A DNA stretch of 64,000 nt from Iris pallida (taxonomy: Eukaryota > Streptophyta > Magnoliopsida > Asparagales > Iridaceae): positions 24,255,600 through 24,319,599 of the forward strand of contig JANAVB010009598.1 in NCBI GenBank assembly GCA_029216955.1, in the 5' to 3' direction. Shown piece by piece: positions 1 through 14,008 of the stretch; positions within the stretch are counted from its first letter, which is position 1; every line of letters begins with the position of its first letter. A program made the position numbers and the translations under genes. The notes beneath the pieces are model-generated. The model searched no databases and had not been told where the DNA came from. It saw nothing but the letters and a program-made list of their open reading frames with translations.

Positions 1-597
1 GCTGAGCTAAGCCCTGCTGAACCAAGGTCTCCAAGTCTAAGCCCAGTATGTCAACCGGACCGTAGTAGGTACAGCAATCCTTCTCACCGTCATCTGTAAT
101 ATTTGTCAACATATCCAGTCAGGATGGAACGAGTACAAAATCTCAAACAACAGTTCTAGTTATACAATATTGAAAATGTAGCAGTAGATAGAGAGAATAT
201 ACTAGGTAAAGTAGAGCGTACATGCATCCTGATAGGGTATATCCAAAACTGTAATAAGATAAGACAAGAGAACAGTGTATAACATGTACGAAAATCTGGA
301 ACTGCTATCTATGTGAGCTTAGCACTAGTTTCAACATGTGATCGGCTTAGAACTTGATACAATGTTTGGCCTGCTAATCATACGTGAGTGTATGATTAAC
401 ACTATACAATGATGATACAATATAATACTGTGGGGTATTGATCACATATCTACGCTAACACCCCCATCCCTGACTAATATAGTGGATCCAGTCATGACAC
501 GTGATTCTCTGAGAAGGTAGCTAGCCTTCGCAGGAATCCTATCTATACAATGCACAAGGAACTAGGAAGACTTGCACAAGGCATACCATATATAAGA
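1..597 (-). repeat. LTR of element D, left fragment
   Basis: This is part of a gypsy/LARD-type LTR whose true left end lies outside the window. It carries the GTCAGGATGGAACGAG box found in every LTR of this group here. It stops at the TSD copy TAAGA (593-597), where LARD A is inserted, and resumes at 10751. Orientation is inferred from its other end (…GCAGTTACA at 14008), which reads TGTAAC on the minus strand. No coding frame is supported. Confidence 0.75.
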
Positions 598-2259
598 TGT
601 CACGACCCGCACCAGTTTTTCGGGTATGAGACGTGTCCAAGCCAGCCTACACCGTAGAGTCGGTGGTAGAACGCTGTCAAGCCCACAAGAAATAAATGCT
701 CAAAATCACAAAATATAATATTTGCTGCTTATTCACATTTCTAAGTTTATTACAACATTTATAAGATTTATATTTAAAGGAAAATACATAGTTCTCACAA
801 TTAATAAAAATGACAACTAGTTCTACTATCTAGGTCGGCCTCAGCATACCCATGTCTTCCCAGTGCTAAGAGTGATCGCGGCTAAACCTGAAAAATATTG
901 GTTTCCAGTCAGGAATGGAACAAGTACACAAACCGACGGCAATGCAAAAATACAATAGAATTAACAAGACATGAAAATAACATATGAGATATGAAAAACT
1001 AGAAGATACTGATGACATGGCACGGTGGAAAGGACAAGGAAAAATAAATAAAAGCAACTATCTATGTGGTGTGAAATATCTATTTCGACATGTGAACGGC
1101 TAGGGGGTAAATACGGCACACTGCACGTGTCGTGTGCAGCTGCTATCATTCACGAAAGACACGAGAGATAGTTCTGGGTAGTCCACATGTCTACTAAGAT
1201 ATTTCCCCTCCCGACTACTCCGTGTGACGAGCGTGTCAACAAGCAGCAAGATATATGTATAGACATGAAATGAAAAGACTACTATGAATCGAAAGCAATC
1301 AGAAAGTATATTTGCCTAAGGTCCTTAGCTGGAGAAACCAATATTTCCATTGAGTTCATCATAGTCCGATTAGCTAGTGTATATGTGAAGAAGTCCAAAG
1401 TTGGCAAAAGAAATAGGAGTATGATTACCTAAGATCAAGGTAATATAACAATCTAAGGGAGATTTCTAACTTAGAGAAAAGTAATTATTTAATTAGAAAA
1501 TATGTATATACTTTGAAAATATATTTATAACTTATTTAGAAGTATTAATAAACTATATATACGAACAAATAATATGAAGGCCCAATGGTTCAAATACCAA
1601 ATATACATTAGCTCAAAAGTTCATTGAAATAAATACTTATTTCTATAAAACCTTTAGTCAAGCACCTATATATATTTTTAGAAATCACTTATAATCTAAT
1701 TAGAAAATTGTTTATATTATTTGAAAATAAAAATCAGCCAAAATATTCTTGGATAGATACTATTAGTAGTTAAAACCACAAGTACTTGAAATCTTGGAAT
1801 CCAATATAATATTTTTGTTAGAAGATAATTTTGGAATATAATCTATAAATTTAAAAATAAATATAATGTTATTAATAATAGTAGTAATAATAATAGTGAT
1901 AACAATACTATTAATAATACTACCTATAATACACATCTATACACTGTCAGCCCAAAATCAAAGCTTTGTCAAAAATAATACTTGAAATCAAACCCACACT
2001 TATTCTTATTGATCTGGCCCACTGGCCCATGGCTGGAAAACCCAAAACAAAATTACTAACAAAAAATAAAACATAAAACCCAAGCCCACTTGAATCCCAG
2101 CCCAAAACAAACAAGGGAAAAGAAAATAAAATAGAAAAAATAAAAATAAAAGAAACAAAAGTTGTTGTGTAACTATAATGATAATAGAATATTATTCTGA
2201 CTTAATAAGGACTCACCCGCGTATATGGGACCAGTGCTCGGTCCTTCCCTTTTCTTTCT

Positions 2260-3280
2260 TTATTCCTTGTGAGAGAGAAAAGAAAATGAAAGAAAGAAAG
2301 AGTGGGAGCAGAGAGAAATTCGAGGGAGAGGGACAAAACGAAGAGAAGGATTGGGCAAGAGACTCACCAGAGTTGCTCGGCCTTTGGCTTCTGCGGGTGC
2401 TGGCAAGAAGGCGGCACGATCTGGCAGTTCGACGCGGATAAGCACGTAGGTTCGGTGGCGGCGCAAAGGCGGACTCGGCGGTGGTTCGGGATGGCAGATC
2501 AGGGACGGCGGAGGAGGTTGCGAGCACAGTGTTCGAGATCTAGGCCGGTGTGCTGCTCTGACGACGGTGCGGTCGTCCCACCGTGGCCGGGGCGGAGGGA
2601 CAAGATGAGGGCTCAGGCACGGGGAAACTCCGGTCGTGCGGCGCTCGGGGCGGTGGCTCCGATCTGTGGGCGCCGGGTTCGGCTTGGCCGGAGGCGTGGT
2701 CACCGACGATCGCGTCGCTCAACGGGCAACGGCACGGCGGTGCTCTCGTGGAGATGCGGGCGTCTGGACGACGCTGGAGACTGGTCGAGGCGGCATCAGG
2801 TACGCGTTGGTGGCTGTGGGTGTAGTAGATGGTTGTTGTGGTTGGGACGTGGAGAGCAGGGGGCGGATATGGTGTCGGGTAGACAGGAGAATTGTATATT
2901 GTGATGTAATGATGGGATGAAACAAAAGTTTGGACACTGACGACACGGTTCCGGACACGGGCACACATTTTTGGATGTTGGCTGTGCGTTGATGGTGTTT
3001 GTGGCGATGGTAGTGGAGTTGCAGAGCGGCGAGGGAGAGTTTCTATCGTGGAGCGTTGGGTGTTCGACCATGGTCATGGTGATGGTGGTTGTTTGCTGGG
3101 CTGGTTTTGGTGGGCTGTCCACGAGTGGTGGTTGGCCGGAGAAGTGGCGAAGCTGTCGGAATGGGGATCGGCGGTTTGGTTGCAGGGGTGGTAATGGTGG
3201 TTTGTCACAGGCACCGATCGGGGTGGCTCAGGAAGGAAGGGTGAAGGTCGGGGGTGGACGAAAGACGTGGTGCTTCGGGC
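2260..3280 (-). other. GC-rich LTR block with conserved Pro-rich frame
   Basis: A GC-rich block in an otherwise AT-rich LTR. On the minus strand a frame of 147 codons (2703-2260) encodes a Pro/Arg/Ser-rich peptide with no domain I recognise. The equivalent frame in the right LTR (9132-8641, 163 codons) keeps much of the peptide but changes frame near the C-terminus. The block starts just downstream of the TATA-like run at 3285-3299 on the minus strand, so it would be the transcribed leader. GC-rich DNA yields chance frames, so translation is doubtful. A captured host fragment is possible but not shown. Confidence 0.4.
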
Positions 3281-3284
3281 GGCT

Positions 3285-3299
3285 AATATATATATATAG
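3285..3299 (-). promoter_or_regulatory. Putative TATA box of LARD A, left LTR
   Basis: The minus strand reads CCTATATATATATATTAGCC directly before the GC-rich leader. The matching run is at 9713-9731 in the right LTR. Position and context fit a core promoter; there is no experimental support. Confidence 0.45.
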
Positions 3300-3411
3300 G
3301 ACACGATTTTCTGTTGACCTATTTATCTAAAATAGGGGATGATGATGAAAGGATCTATTATAGATGGAAGGGAAAAATTACATAATTATTAGGTTCTATC
3401 CTTATATGCAT

Positions 3412-3463
<52 letters not shown>
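3412..3463. repeat. TA microsatellite left of the MITE
   Basis: An almost pure (TA)n tract that continues after the MITE at 3841-3948. The right LTR has one uninterrupted tract at about 9846-9901, so the MITE landed in this microsatellite. Confidence 0.9.
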
Positions 3464-3951
<488 letters not shown>

Positions 3952-4789
3952 GAGGTCGATTTTCACTAGTAGATAGTATTAAATTAAACCAAAAATGATT
4001 GAGTATCATAAAATATATAAATTCGATACTATCAATAAATTAAATCAAATACATTAAATCTGAAATTAAACCAATAATTACTTACTACTACCATTTAAAT
4101 TTAATGACATTTAGCATTATCTAATTCAAAAATTAATCATTCTAGTAATTTTAACTATAATAATATTATGTAAACAATATCAAATATATTAATCAAAACC
4201 TATTAGTGATATTAATATCAATCGAGATCTAATATTATCGAAAGTTTGATTATTATAAATAACGTTTAAGCAAAATCGATCCAAGTCGCAATCTAAAATT
4301 TATATAAAAATAGTCTGTTGCATAAATTCAAATCACCTTTTATAAATGTATTATACCAATTAAGATACCAATAAATATTTCTACGAAAATAAATGGTAAT
4401 CATAAATTTTATAAGTAGTTTGAAGCACAAAATTAATGGAAAATATCTTATACTAAAATTTTAAGGAGATATTCACTTTAAATCACGCGAAGTAATATAA
4501 CCCAATTTTTAGAAAATTATTTCAACGTAATATTGAACATAATTTGGCAAATCATTTTGTATATGAAATATTTATATTCTCTAAAAATTCCTTTTAAAAC
4601 CAAACCATTTGAAAGTCCAAAATAATAATCTAGGCATAAAATAACTAAGATAAATTAGTACTTTAAATTTAAATTAGTTTTTGATAAAATTGTAAATCAA
4701 ACAAATCGTTCACCACGTCTCGACGACATTATCTTTAAGCACAATTAATAAAATAAATTTTTTTGAAAATTTTGGGAAGAGGAGTTACA

Positions 4790-7050
4790 AATCTACCCAC
4801 CTTAGAAATAAATTCGTCCTCGAATTTCAGGACTACCAAGATAGATGGACTTGATTGATCAGCGAAAAGATATGCTAAGATTATGATAACGAAAATATTA
4901 AAAAATAGATGAAGAGGAAATAAAGAAGAAAATGCTCATAAAAATTTCTATAATGAAAGCATTGACCAGCTAGGGTGGTAATGGAAAGGTAATTAGGTAT
5001 GGTTTGGTATTAGAACCTTTGGCTATGGTCTTGAAATATGCTCTAATTATTTTTAAAAATTCGATAAAAGTTAAAAATAAGAAGGACACTTCATCAGTCA
5101 AAGGCTCTACCCACCTTAGAAATATTGGTCATCGAAGTTTCAAAGGATGTAGTTAGGCACAATTTAAAAAAACATAATCAAGAAATAATATGATCAATGA
5201 TCAAATTGGAGTTAGATCGTGAATGGAATCGAACTTTTGAGAAAAGATACCACGTGGCACGACTAAAGTATAGTTCAAAGGGTCTAGTCACAATGGTCAA
5301 AATATAATTGAAATATGATTAATTATACAAGAAGGTCGTTAAGCACGATCAATTATTGGCACGGTCAATAAGTTGAAAATGTTTTTGGCATGGTTATAGA
5401 GTCAAGACCTAGGTATGACTATAATTCTAGTGAGGTGGAATTAACTCATACTAGATGGTTACTAGGAGGGAACTAATATGATGGTAAGAGAGAGGCTACA
5501 AGACTTATTAAGAAGACATAGAAAAGAAAAGAGAGAAAAAAATAGGATACACAATCAAATTGAATTGAGGGTGGAATAATCATATGTCAATAAAATGTGT
5601 AGCCACTATGGTATTCAAAAACCGTACGCATATCTAAAGTCGTTTACCGAGAATCTATGCCTCGCTAGTGTACATCTGACTGCAGTAACCCTTGGTTTCA
5701 TGACTCAAATATGATATGGTATCGAATACTCTATTAGCTCTACCAATATTAACATACCACTCAAAGTCAGTATAAGACAATTAGGACATGGTTTTAGTAT
5801 CATTCGACGACTTATATATACTCGAAATTACTTCAACTTGGGGATCATGCCACGCCAGTGCGCTGCTAGCTGCAGTGAACCCGCAGTCTCGGTAATTCAA
5901 GTCAATGGCGACAGTGCGCTGCTGTCTTACCATTATGAGTCACTGAACACTACTTCTACTATATCCACACAATTTTGAAGGAGGTTCTAGAATTTCAACG
6001 AGTCGGTCATGATAGAAAATATAAGTATCTGTTCCCAAAGTATAATATCAGTTTTTTTTTGAAATTCAGACGATTGATTAGGAGGAGGATGACCGAAGAC
6101 AAAGGGAGATATAAATTTTAATTTCTATTTCTCCAGTATTCAAGCAAGGGAAATATGTATAAAGCATTATGTCTACCTACTGTGATTATATTCATACACA
6201 AGTATTATGTATAGCCTGAATAAATCCCTAAAATATTATTCTAAGAGAGGGTGTTCATATTTACAAAAATATAAATGTAAATAGCAATAATACATATATT
6301 ATATACGTTTACGAAAATTATTCACGAGACTAAAATGGAATACCAATATATATATACATCTATACGTCTACTGGACATCGTTGGTTGCAATACATGACTA
6401 CTAGGGTTTAAGTTGGGTTCGAGCTAGTTTGGAATGATCAGAATTTCTAAAAGACAATAATCATAATAATAAATAAATAAATATATTTGCATATTTTGGG
6501 TCAAGTCATAACTTGGCCTGGTTTTCCCTAGTTTGGACCCACTTATTGTTCGATCTTCCCAACCATAACTAATACACAAGTCAAAGCACGCCACTGTACT
6601 ATCCGTGCCATCCCTTCTAGTCATTTGGCATTCCAAAATTTAACCATGACTAAGACATTCTATAATAAATATTTATAAAATTCTAAAAATCACATTTTAA
6701 TTCAAACAATTAAATAAAAGGACATTTCCAAACTTTCGGAAATAGGGGTTACGAATCTACTCACTTCAGAAATACTATCAATTCAGAATACAATAGTGCA
6801 TCCTTCTATGATAATCATCTAACAGGATTTAGAATTCAATGAGGCCTATGTAGCAACCTTAACTACCCAATTGTCAATTTAAAAAAAATTAGGGACTCCT
6901 AGACCTAACCATTTTCTTAAAATTGATTTACTCCTAGTTGTGAATGAGCATTTCCTAGTCGCAGGCTCGCAATAGTACGACTAACTTAAAGACTATCACG
7001 AGTTCGCAATCTTTTGCGAAAACTGACCTGCATGGGCCACCACAAAAACT
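4790..7050 (-). other. Internal region of LARD A (non-coding)
   Basis: It starts with the polypurine-tract side (complement of TAAGGTGGGTAGATTTG, next to 4789) and the remnant TTCGAGGACGAATTT seen after pol in related elements. It ends at the primer-site side (7025-7042). No retroviral domain is visible in any frame. A second TCTACCCACCTTAGAAA motif lies at about 5108. At about 6480-6790 there is a segment that resembles the LTR of element C together with another LTR-end/polypurine junction. The right end carries two short hairpins (6972-6996 and 7003-7020). Confidence 0.8.
6972..7042 (-). other. Leader hairpins and putative primer site of LARD A
   Basis: Hairpin 1 pairs ATAGT (6972-6976) with ACTAT (6992-6996). 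Hairpin 2 pairs TTCGCA (7003-7008) with TGCGAA (7015-7020). The minus-strand sequence TGGTGGCCCATGCAGGTC (7042-7025) follows the LTR after an 8-nt spacer and occupies the primer-binding position. The same layout occurs in F and C, and with only hairpin 1 in G. Confidence 0.6.
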
Positions 7051-9843
7051 TGTCACGACCCGCACCCGCTTTTCGGGTACGAGACGTATCTAAGCCAGCC
7101 TACACTACAGAGTCGGCGGTAGAACGCTGTCAAGCCCGCGAGAAATAAATGCTCAAAATCATAAAATATAATATTTGCTACTCATTCATATTTCTAAGTT
7201 TATTACAATATTTACAAGATTAATATTTAAAAAAATACACAGTTCTCACAATTAATGAAAATGACAACTAGTTCCACTATCTAGGTCGGCCTCAGCATAC
7301 CCATGTCTTCCCAGTGCTAAGAGTGATCGCGGCTAAACCTGAAAAATGTTGGTTTCCAGTCAGGAATGGAATAAGTACACAAATCGACGGCAATACGAAA
7401 ACATAATAGAATTAACAAGACATGAAAATAACATATAAGATATAAAAAACTAGAAGATACTGATGATATGGCACGGTGGAAAGGACAAGGAAAAATAAAT
7501 AAAAATAACTATCTATGTGGTGTAAAATATCTGTTTCGACATGTGAACGGCTAGGGGGTAAATACGGCACACTGCACGCGTGTGCAGCTGCTATCATTCA
7601 CGAAAGACACGGGAGATAGTTCTGGGTAGTCCACATGTCTACTAAGATATTTTCCCTCCTGACTACTCCGTGTGACGAGCGTGTCAACAAGCAGCAAGAT
7701 ATATGTATAGACATGAAATGAAAAGACTACTATGAATCGAAAGCAATCAGAAAGTGCACTTGCCTGAGGTCCTTAGCTGGAGAAACCAATATTTCCATTG
7801 AGTTCATCATAGTCCGATTAGCTAGTGTATATGTGAAGAAGTCCAAAGTTGGCAAAAGAAATAGGAGTATGATTAGCTAAGATCAAGGTAATATAACAAT
7901 CTAAGGAAGATTTCTAACTTAGAGAAAAGTAATTATTTAATTAGAAAATATGTATATACTTTGAAAATATATTTATAACTTATTTAGAAGTATTAATAAA
8001 CTATATATATGAACAAATAATATGAAGGCCCAATGGTTCAAATACCAAATATACATTAGCTCAAAAGTTCATTGAAATAAATACTTATTTCTATAAAACC
8101 TTTAGTCAAGCACCTATATATATTTTTAGAAATCGCTTATAATCTAATTAGAAAATTGTTTATATTATTTGAAACAAAATATTCTTGGATAGATACTATT
8201 AGTAGTTAAAACCACAAGTACTTGAAATCTTGGAATCCAATATAATATTTTTGTTAGAAGATAATTTTGGAATATAATCTATAAATTTAAAAATAAATAA
8301 TAATAGTAGTAATAATACTAGTGATAACAATACTATTAATAATACTACTACCTATAATACACATCTATACACTGTCAGCCCAAAATCAAAGCTTTTCCAA
8401 AAATAATACTTGAAATCAAACCCACACTTATTCTCATTGATCTGGCCCACTGGCCTATGGCTGGAAAACCCAAAACAAAATTACTAACAAAAAATAAAAC
8501 ATAAAACCCAAGCCCACTTGAATCCCAGCCCAAAACAAATAAGGAAAAAGAAAATAAAATAGAAAAAATAAAAATAAAAGAAACAAAAGTTGTTGTGTAA
8601 CTATAATGATAATAGAATATTATTCTGACTTAATAAGGACTCACCCGCGTATATGGGACCAGTGCTCGGTCCTTCCCTTTTCTTTCTTTATTCCTTGTGA
8701 GAGAGAAAAGAAAATAGGAGAAAGAAAGAGTGAGAGCATAGAGAAATTTGAGGGAGAGGGACAAAAGGGGAGAGAAGGGTTGGGCAAGAGACTCACCAGA
8801 GTTGCTCGGCCTTTGGCTTCCGCGGGTGCTGGCAAGAAGGCGGCACGATCTGGCTGTTCGACGCGGCTAAGCGCGTAGGTTCGGCGGCGGCACAAAGGTG
8901 GACTCGGCGGTGGTTCGGGATGGCAGATCAGGGGCAACGGAGGAGGTTGCGAGCACAGTGTTCGAGATCTAGGCCGGTGTGCTGCTCTGACGACGGTACG
9001 GTCGTCCCACCATGGCCGGGGCGGAGGGACAAGATGAGGGCTCAGGCGCGGGAAAACTTCGGTCGTGCGGTGCTCGGGGCGGTGGCTCCGATCTGCGGGC
9101 GTCGGGCTCAGCTTGGCCGGAGGCGTGGTCACCGACGATCGCGCCGCTCAATGGGCAACGGCACGGCGGTGCTCTCGTGGAGATGCGGGCGTTTGGACGG
9201 CGCTAGAGACTGGTCAAGGCGGCATCAGGTACGCGTTGGTGGCTGTGGGTGTAGTAGATGGTTGCTGTGGTTCGGACGTGGAGAGCAGGGGGCGGATATG
9301 GTGTCGGGTAGACAGGAGAATTATATATTATGATGTAATGATGGGTGAAACAAAAGTTTGGTCACTGACGACACGGTTCCGGACAAGGGCACACATTTTT
9401 GGATGTTGGCTGTACGTTGATGGTGTTTGTGGCGATGGTGGCGGAGTTACAGAACGGCGAAGGAGAGTTGCTGTCGTGGAGCGTTGAGTGTTCGGCCATG
9501 GTCATGGTGATGGTGGTTGTTTGCTGGGCTAGTTTTGGTGGGCTGTCCAAGAGTGGTGGTTGGCCGGAGAAGTGGCGAAGCTGTCGGGATGGGGATCGGC
9601 GGTTTGGTTGCAGGGGTGGTAATGGTGGTTTGTCACAGGCAACGATCGGGGTGGCTCAGGAAGGAAAGGTGAAGGTCGGGGGTGGACGAAAGACGTGGTG
9701 CTTCGGGCGGCTAATATATATATATATATAGGACACGATTTTCTGTTGACCTATTTATCTAAAATAGGGGATGATGATGAAAGGATCTATTATAGATGGA
9801 AGGGAACAATTACATAATTATTAGGTTATATCCTTATATGCAT

Positions 9844-9905
<62 letters not shown>

Positions 9906-10750
9906 GAGGTCGGTTTTCACTAGTAGATAGTATTAAATTAAACCAAAAATGATTGAGTATCATAAAATATATAAATTCGATACTATCAATAAATTAAATC
10001 AAATACATTAAATCTGAAATTAAACCAATAATTACTTACTACTACCATTTTAATTTAATGACATTTAGCATTATCTAATTCAAAAATTAATCATTCTAGT
10101 AATTTTAACTATAATAATATTATGTAAACAATATCAAATATATTAATCAAAACCTATTAGTGATATTAATATCAATCGAGACCTAATATTATCGAAAGTT
10201 TGATTATTATAAATAACGATTAAGCAAAATCGATCCAAGTCGCAATCTAAAATTTATATAAAAATAGTCTGTTGCATAAATTCAAATCACCTTTTATAAA
10301 TGTATTATACCAATTAAGATACCAATAAATATTTCTACGAAAATAAATGGTAATCATAAATTTTATAAGTAGTTTGAAGCACAAAATTAATGGAAAATAT
10401 CTTATACTAAAATTTTAAGGAGATATTCACTTTAAATCACGTGAAGTAATATAACCCAATTTTTAGAAAATTATTTTCAACGTAATATTGAACATAATTT
10501 GGCAAATCATTTTGTATATGAAATATTTATATTTTCTAAAAATTCCTTTTTAAAACCAAACCATTTGAAAGTCCAAAATAATAATCTAGGCATAAAATAT
10601 CTAAGATAAATTAGTACTTTAAATTTAAATTAGTTTTTGATAAAATTGTAAATCAAACAAATCGTTCACCACGTCTCGACGATATTATCTTTAAGCATAA
10701 TAAATATAATAAAATAAAAAATTTTGAAAAATTTGGGAAGAGGAGTTACA
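7051..10750 (-). repeat. LTR of LARD A, right copy (5' LTR)
   Basis: 3,700 bp, TGTCACGACC to GGAGTTACA, followed by TSD TAAGA (10751-10755). It matches the left copy closely apart from the MITE, microsatellite length and small indels. It contains the GC-rich block (about 8770-9700) and the TATA-like run 9713-9731. The conserved LTR-end box is at about 7051-7135. Confidence 0.93.
9713..9731 (-). promoter_or_regulatory. Putative TATA box of LARD A, right LTR
   Basis: The equivalent of 3285-3299. As part of the 5' LTR this copy would drive the genomic RNA. It lies directly upstream (minus strand) of the GC-rich leader. Confidence 0.45.
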
Positions 10751-11002
10751 TAAGAGGAATAACATCTTATGACGGGATCCAGACAAATACCAATCCGTGT
10801 GAACAATGTGTCAAGAGAACAAGGATATCTACACTAAATACTAGAAACAAAGACGATATCATAAAAAAAATATTATTAGAGAATGTACTCGCCTGTGATG
10901 TGATGGATAAGTCGACTGAGTCCAAGAACAGTACCTCGAGGACCTATAGATGGAATACTGTATCAATATAATGGTTTGGAAGTGAAATTAAGTTATACTA
11001 AG

Positions 11003-11350
11003 TCAAACTAGGTCAAGACACGTCAAACTAAGTCAATCTAGGTCAAACAAGGTCAAACTAGATTGTACAGGGTCAATCTAAGTCATATTAGGCCTAACAA
11101 AGTCAAACTAGATCAATGCAAGTCAAACGAAATTAAACTAGGTCGATTTAAGTCAACGGTTGACTTACAGTTGACTTTTGGTCAACTGGTCAATCCTAGG
11201 TCAACTCTAGGTCAATTTTTAGGTCAAACTTGACTAACATTGACTAACAGTTGACTTTGGGTCAACTGGTCAAGTTCTAGTCAATTTTAGGCTTCGATTG
11301 ACTTTCAGTTGACTTTTGGTCAAAATAGTCAACCTGGTCAACCAAGGTCA
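11003..11350. repeat. GTCAA/TTGAC array (W-box cores) in LTR D
   Basis: By hand I count about 29 GTCAA or TTGAC pentamers in about 350 bp; fewer than one is expected by chance on two strands. Many extend to GGTCAA or AGTCAA, i.e. TTGACC or TTGACT, the W-box core bound by WRKY factors (established for the motif). The left half holds mostly GTCAA, the right half both orientations. Shorter arrays lie at about 25100-25200, 54190-54290 and 61105-61205 in other LTRs. Confidence 0.8.
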
Positions 11351-12109
11351 AAACTAGTCCAAGTCCACTATTTCTAACCATTACCAACCATAGTATCCTA
11401 ATTTTAGCTATATCTTAAAGTACTAAACCCATATGTTGTGAAATGGGTATTATCCCTACTTATTCCGTTTACCCTTTCTACCCTAATACTAAGGCCAAGT
11501 AGCTTTTCCTTAGGAGTTCCACTCCCGGCTTCCTAGGGTAGTAGGATACTAACCTACACTAACATTACCTACCAAGTTTTCTAGGTAGAGTGGACATTCA
11601 GTCCATCTTACGGTCCATGTTGTTGATTTATCCATTATCTTGGTAAAAATCCCACTTTAGCTTCTAACTCCCACTCTAGGCTTTCCCACTTCATCCTAAG
11701 CTTTCTCCCACTCTCTATTATGGTATTTAAACCCTCTCCTAGAATCTCGATACCGTATCACGGTATCTTGATACTAGAAAGTCCAAAAGAGTAAATTCGC
11801 ATTGCCTACTAACATGCGGCTTAGCTTATTTTATATCACTCTAACCACTAGTTTTCTAACCAACCTACACCACTCTAACACTCACTAATCAAGGGGTTGT
11901 ATAGTAGAAAATATGGTGGATATAGGGGGTATATAGGAGGGTCAATTAGGGGTGTATTGGGGGGTCAAATAGGGCTCAAAGCGGGGGGTTTACTGCTGAT
12001 TTCAGCAGCTACTAAGCTGTTGCTGCTGCTCTTGAACAAGGCTGCTGTGAGCAGCCTATACTGCTGTTGTAGCTGCTGTTATTACAGCTCCTACTGCTGC
12101 TATTGCATC

Positions 12110-12380
12110 TCCTACTTCTTCTTCTTCTTCTTCTATATATATATACACCTATATATCCATCTATCTATCTATCCATCTATCTCTCTATCTACATATCTAT
12201 ATATCTATCTATCTATCTATCTATCCATGAACACCCACACACACATACATACGTACATGCATACTACCAACACCACCACTACCACCACACATACACACTA
12301 CCAACACCACCACTACCACCACACACACACACTACCAACACCACCACTACCACCACACACACACACAAACACATATACTC
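12110..12380. repeat. Compound microsatellite and 34-bp minisatellite
   Basis: (CTT)n, then TATC/TATA-type runs (about 12132-12225), then three near-identical units of about 34 bp built from CTACCAACACCACC and ACTACCACCACACAC (about 12263-12365). Long Tyr/Ile and Thr/His frames across it are repeat artefacts. Confidence 0.85.
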
Positions 12381-14008
12381 CTAAACGACCCAAAACCTTA
12401 TTCGAATACCCAATTCTTACAATTCTACCCTCTAGGACCTAGACACATGCCCCACACAAGAAATCTAACTCGCGCACGCGAGCGGAAACGAGAAACGAGG
12501 CCCGAATGGCCAAATGGCCATTCTGGCGACTTCGGGGTGTCCGATTCGCGATATCGCGTGATACGGACACCAAACCTATCCGGATTCGACCCAAACTCTA
12601 CCCATGAGTTCTAAATAATGATTAGAACCTATTCTAAGTACTAGCTTGCCAATTCTAGTGTCGGTACAAAAAGTCATCCATGTGTTGGAACCCGAAAATC
12701 CCGAAAAGCCTATTTTTATGATTTCTCGCAAAACGACCCCACGTATCCAAATATGGAAATGTACCTAGCCTCATCTCATCCAAACTAACCTAATTAGGTC
12801 TAATTAGGCTAGGAGTAACACCCAAACATGTCAATTTAGAGTTTTTCTCAAAATTGGCACTAAACCTAGCCCGAAAGTCCCGAATTGAGTCCAATGGATT
12901 CCAAACCTCTTCTAATGGGTTGTCCTACACCTCGGGTATCCATTAATATGCAAATAACATTAATTAGGAGCAATTACAAGAGTTAGAGTTAGGATTTACC
13001 TCTTGGGAGTTGGAATCCCAAAAAAAGCCCCAAAATTGGTTCTTTTTGGGTCAAGAGCCAATTCTATGCTTCCAACCCCTCTATGCTAGGTTCTACCTAG
13101 ATAAAAATCACAAATAAAAGATAAACAAGGGTTAGCACCAAGATTAGAGAGGGATCTAGAGTATGGAAGAGAATTTGAAGAGATTTGACTTACTTTGGAG
13201 CTTGAAATCAAAGGATTTTGGCTTGGTTTGGAAAGGAACTCTCAAAGGAGAAGAAGAAGAACAACAACAATATATGAAGAAAATGGAGTGGAGAGAGGTC
13301 TCCTTGCTGCCATCCAGATTTGAGGGGTTTGGGGGCATTTGGCAAATGTCCAAAATGCCCTCCAAGGCCCCTTTGAGTCAATTTTGTCTTATGTGGAAGT
13401 TTGGGGCTAAAAGGGTCAAGTTTAAATGACCAAATGGACTAATTAAGTCATGTGGGATTAGTCTAAATGTACTATACTAATTAGTGGGATTTATGGGCTA
13501 TGTCTAGCTAAACTCTGGGTTCCAACTAGAGTCTAAGCTATCCGGATCACTAACACAAGTCGAAATAAGCCAAAACTCAAACCCGATCAAACTAAACCCA
13601 AAAATACAATATTAAAATATAAAAATTCTCAAAATATTAAAATATAAAAAATGACCAAAATTATAATACATCAATTTAAACATTATTAAAATAATATAAA
13701 ATTCACCAATTAATCAAAATTTTAAATAATTTAAAAGTCACAAACTGACCAAAATACCCTTAGCCTAAAAAGTGGTAATTAGCTAATCTAATCACATGGG
13801 TTAGGCCTCCATGGTCATGGTTAGTCTCTAGGCTAAGCAGCTCTAAGGTTACACTAGCCAAAGAACAAAATTATAAAACACTAATTAAATTAAATTAAAT
13901 TAAAATAATCAAAATCACTAATAAATTAATAACATGATTTAAACCTATTATTAAATAATCAATTTTACAAAAGTTCAAAATTACCCTCATTTTTGAAAAC
14001 AGGCAGTT

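Larger units (their letters stand above)
10751..14008 (-). repeat. LTR of element D, right fragment
   Basis: The continuation of LTR D after LARD A; its first five bases are the duplicated target TAAGA. It ends …GCAGTTACA at 14008, the minus-strand LTR start TGTAACTGCC, and abuts the LTR of element B, so D inserted into B. It carries the GAGAATGTACTCGCCTG box shared with other LTRs, a GTCAA array (11003-11350), simple repeats (12110-12380) and an A/G-rich stretch (13150-13300) resembling the promoter-side part of LTR G. Whether D is a solo LTR or part of a full element cannot be told from here. Confidence 0.8.

Noticed and set aside
12103..12384. Tyr/Ile- and Thr/His-rich plus-strand frames
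   Set aside because: Translation of microsatellite and minisatellite DNA.
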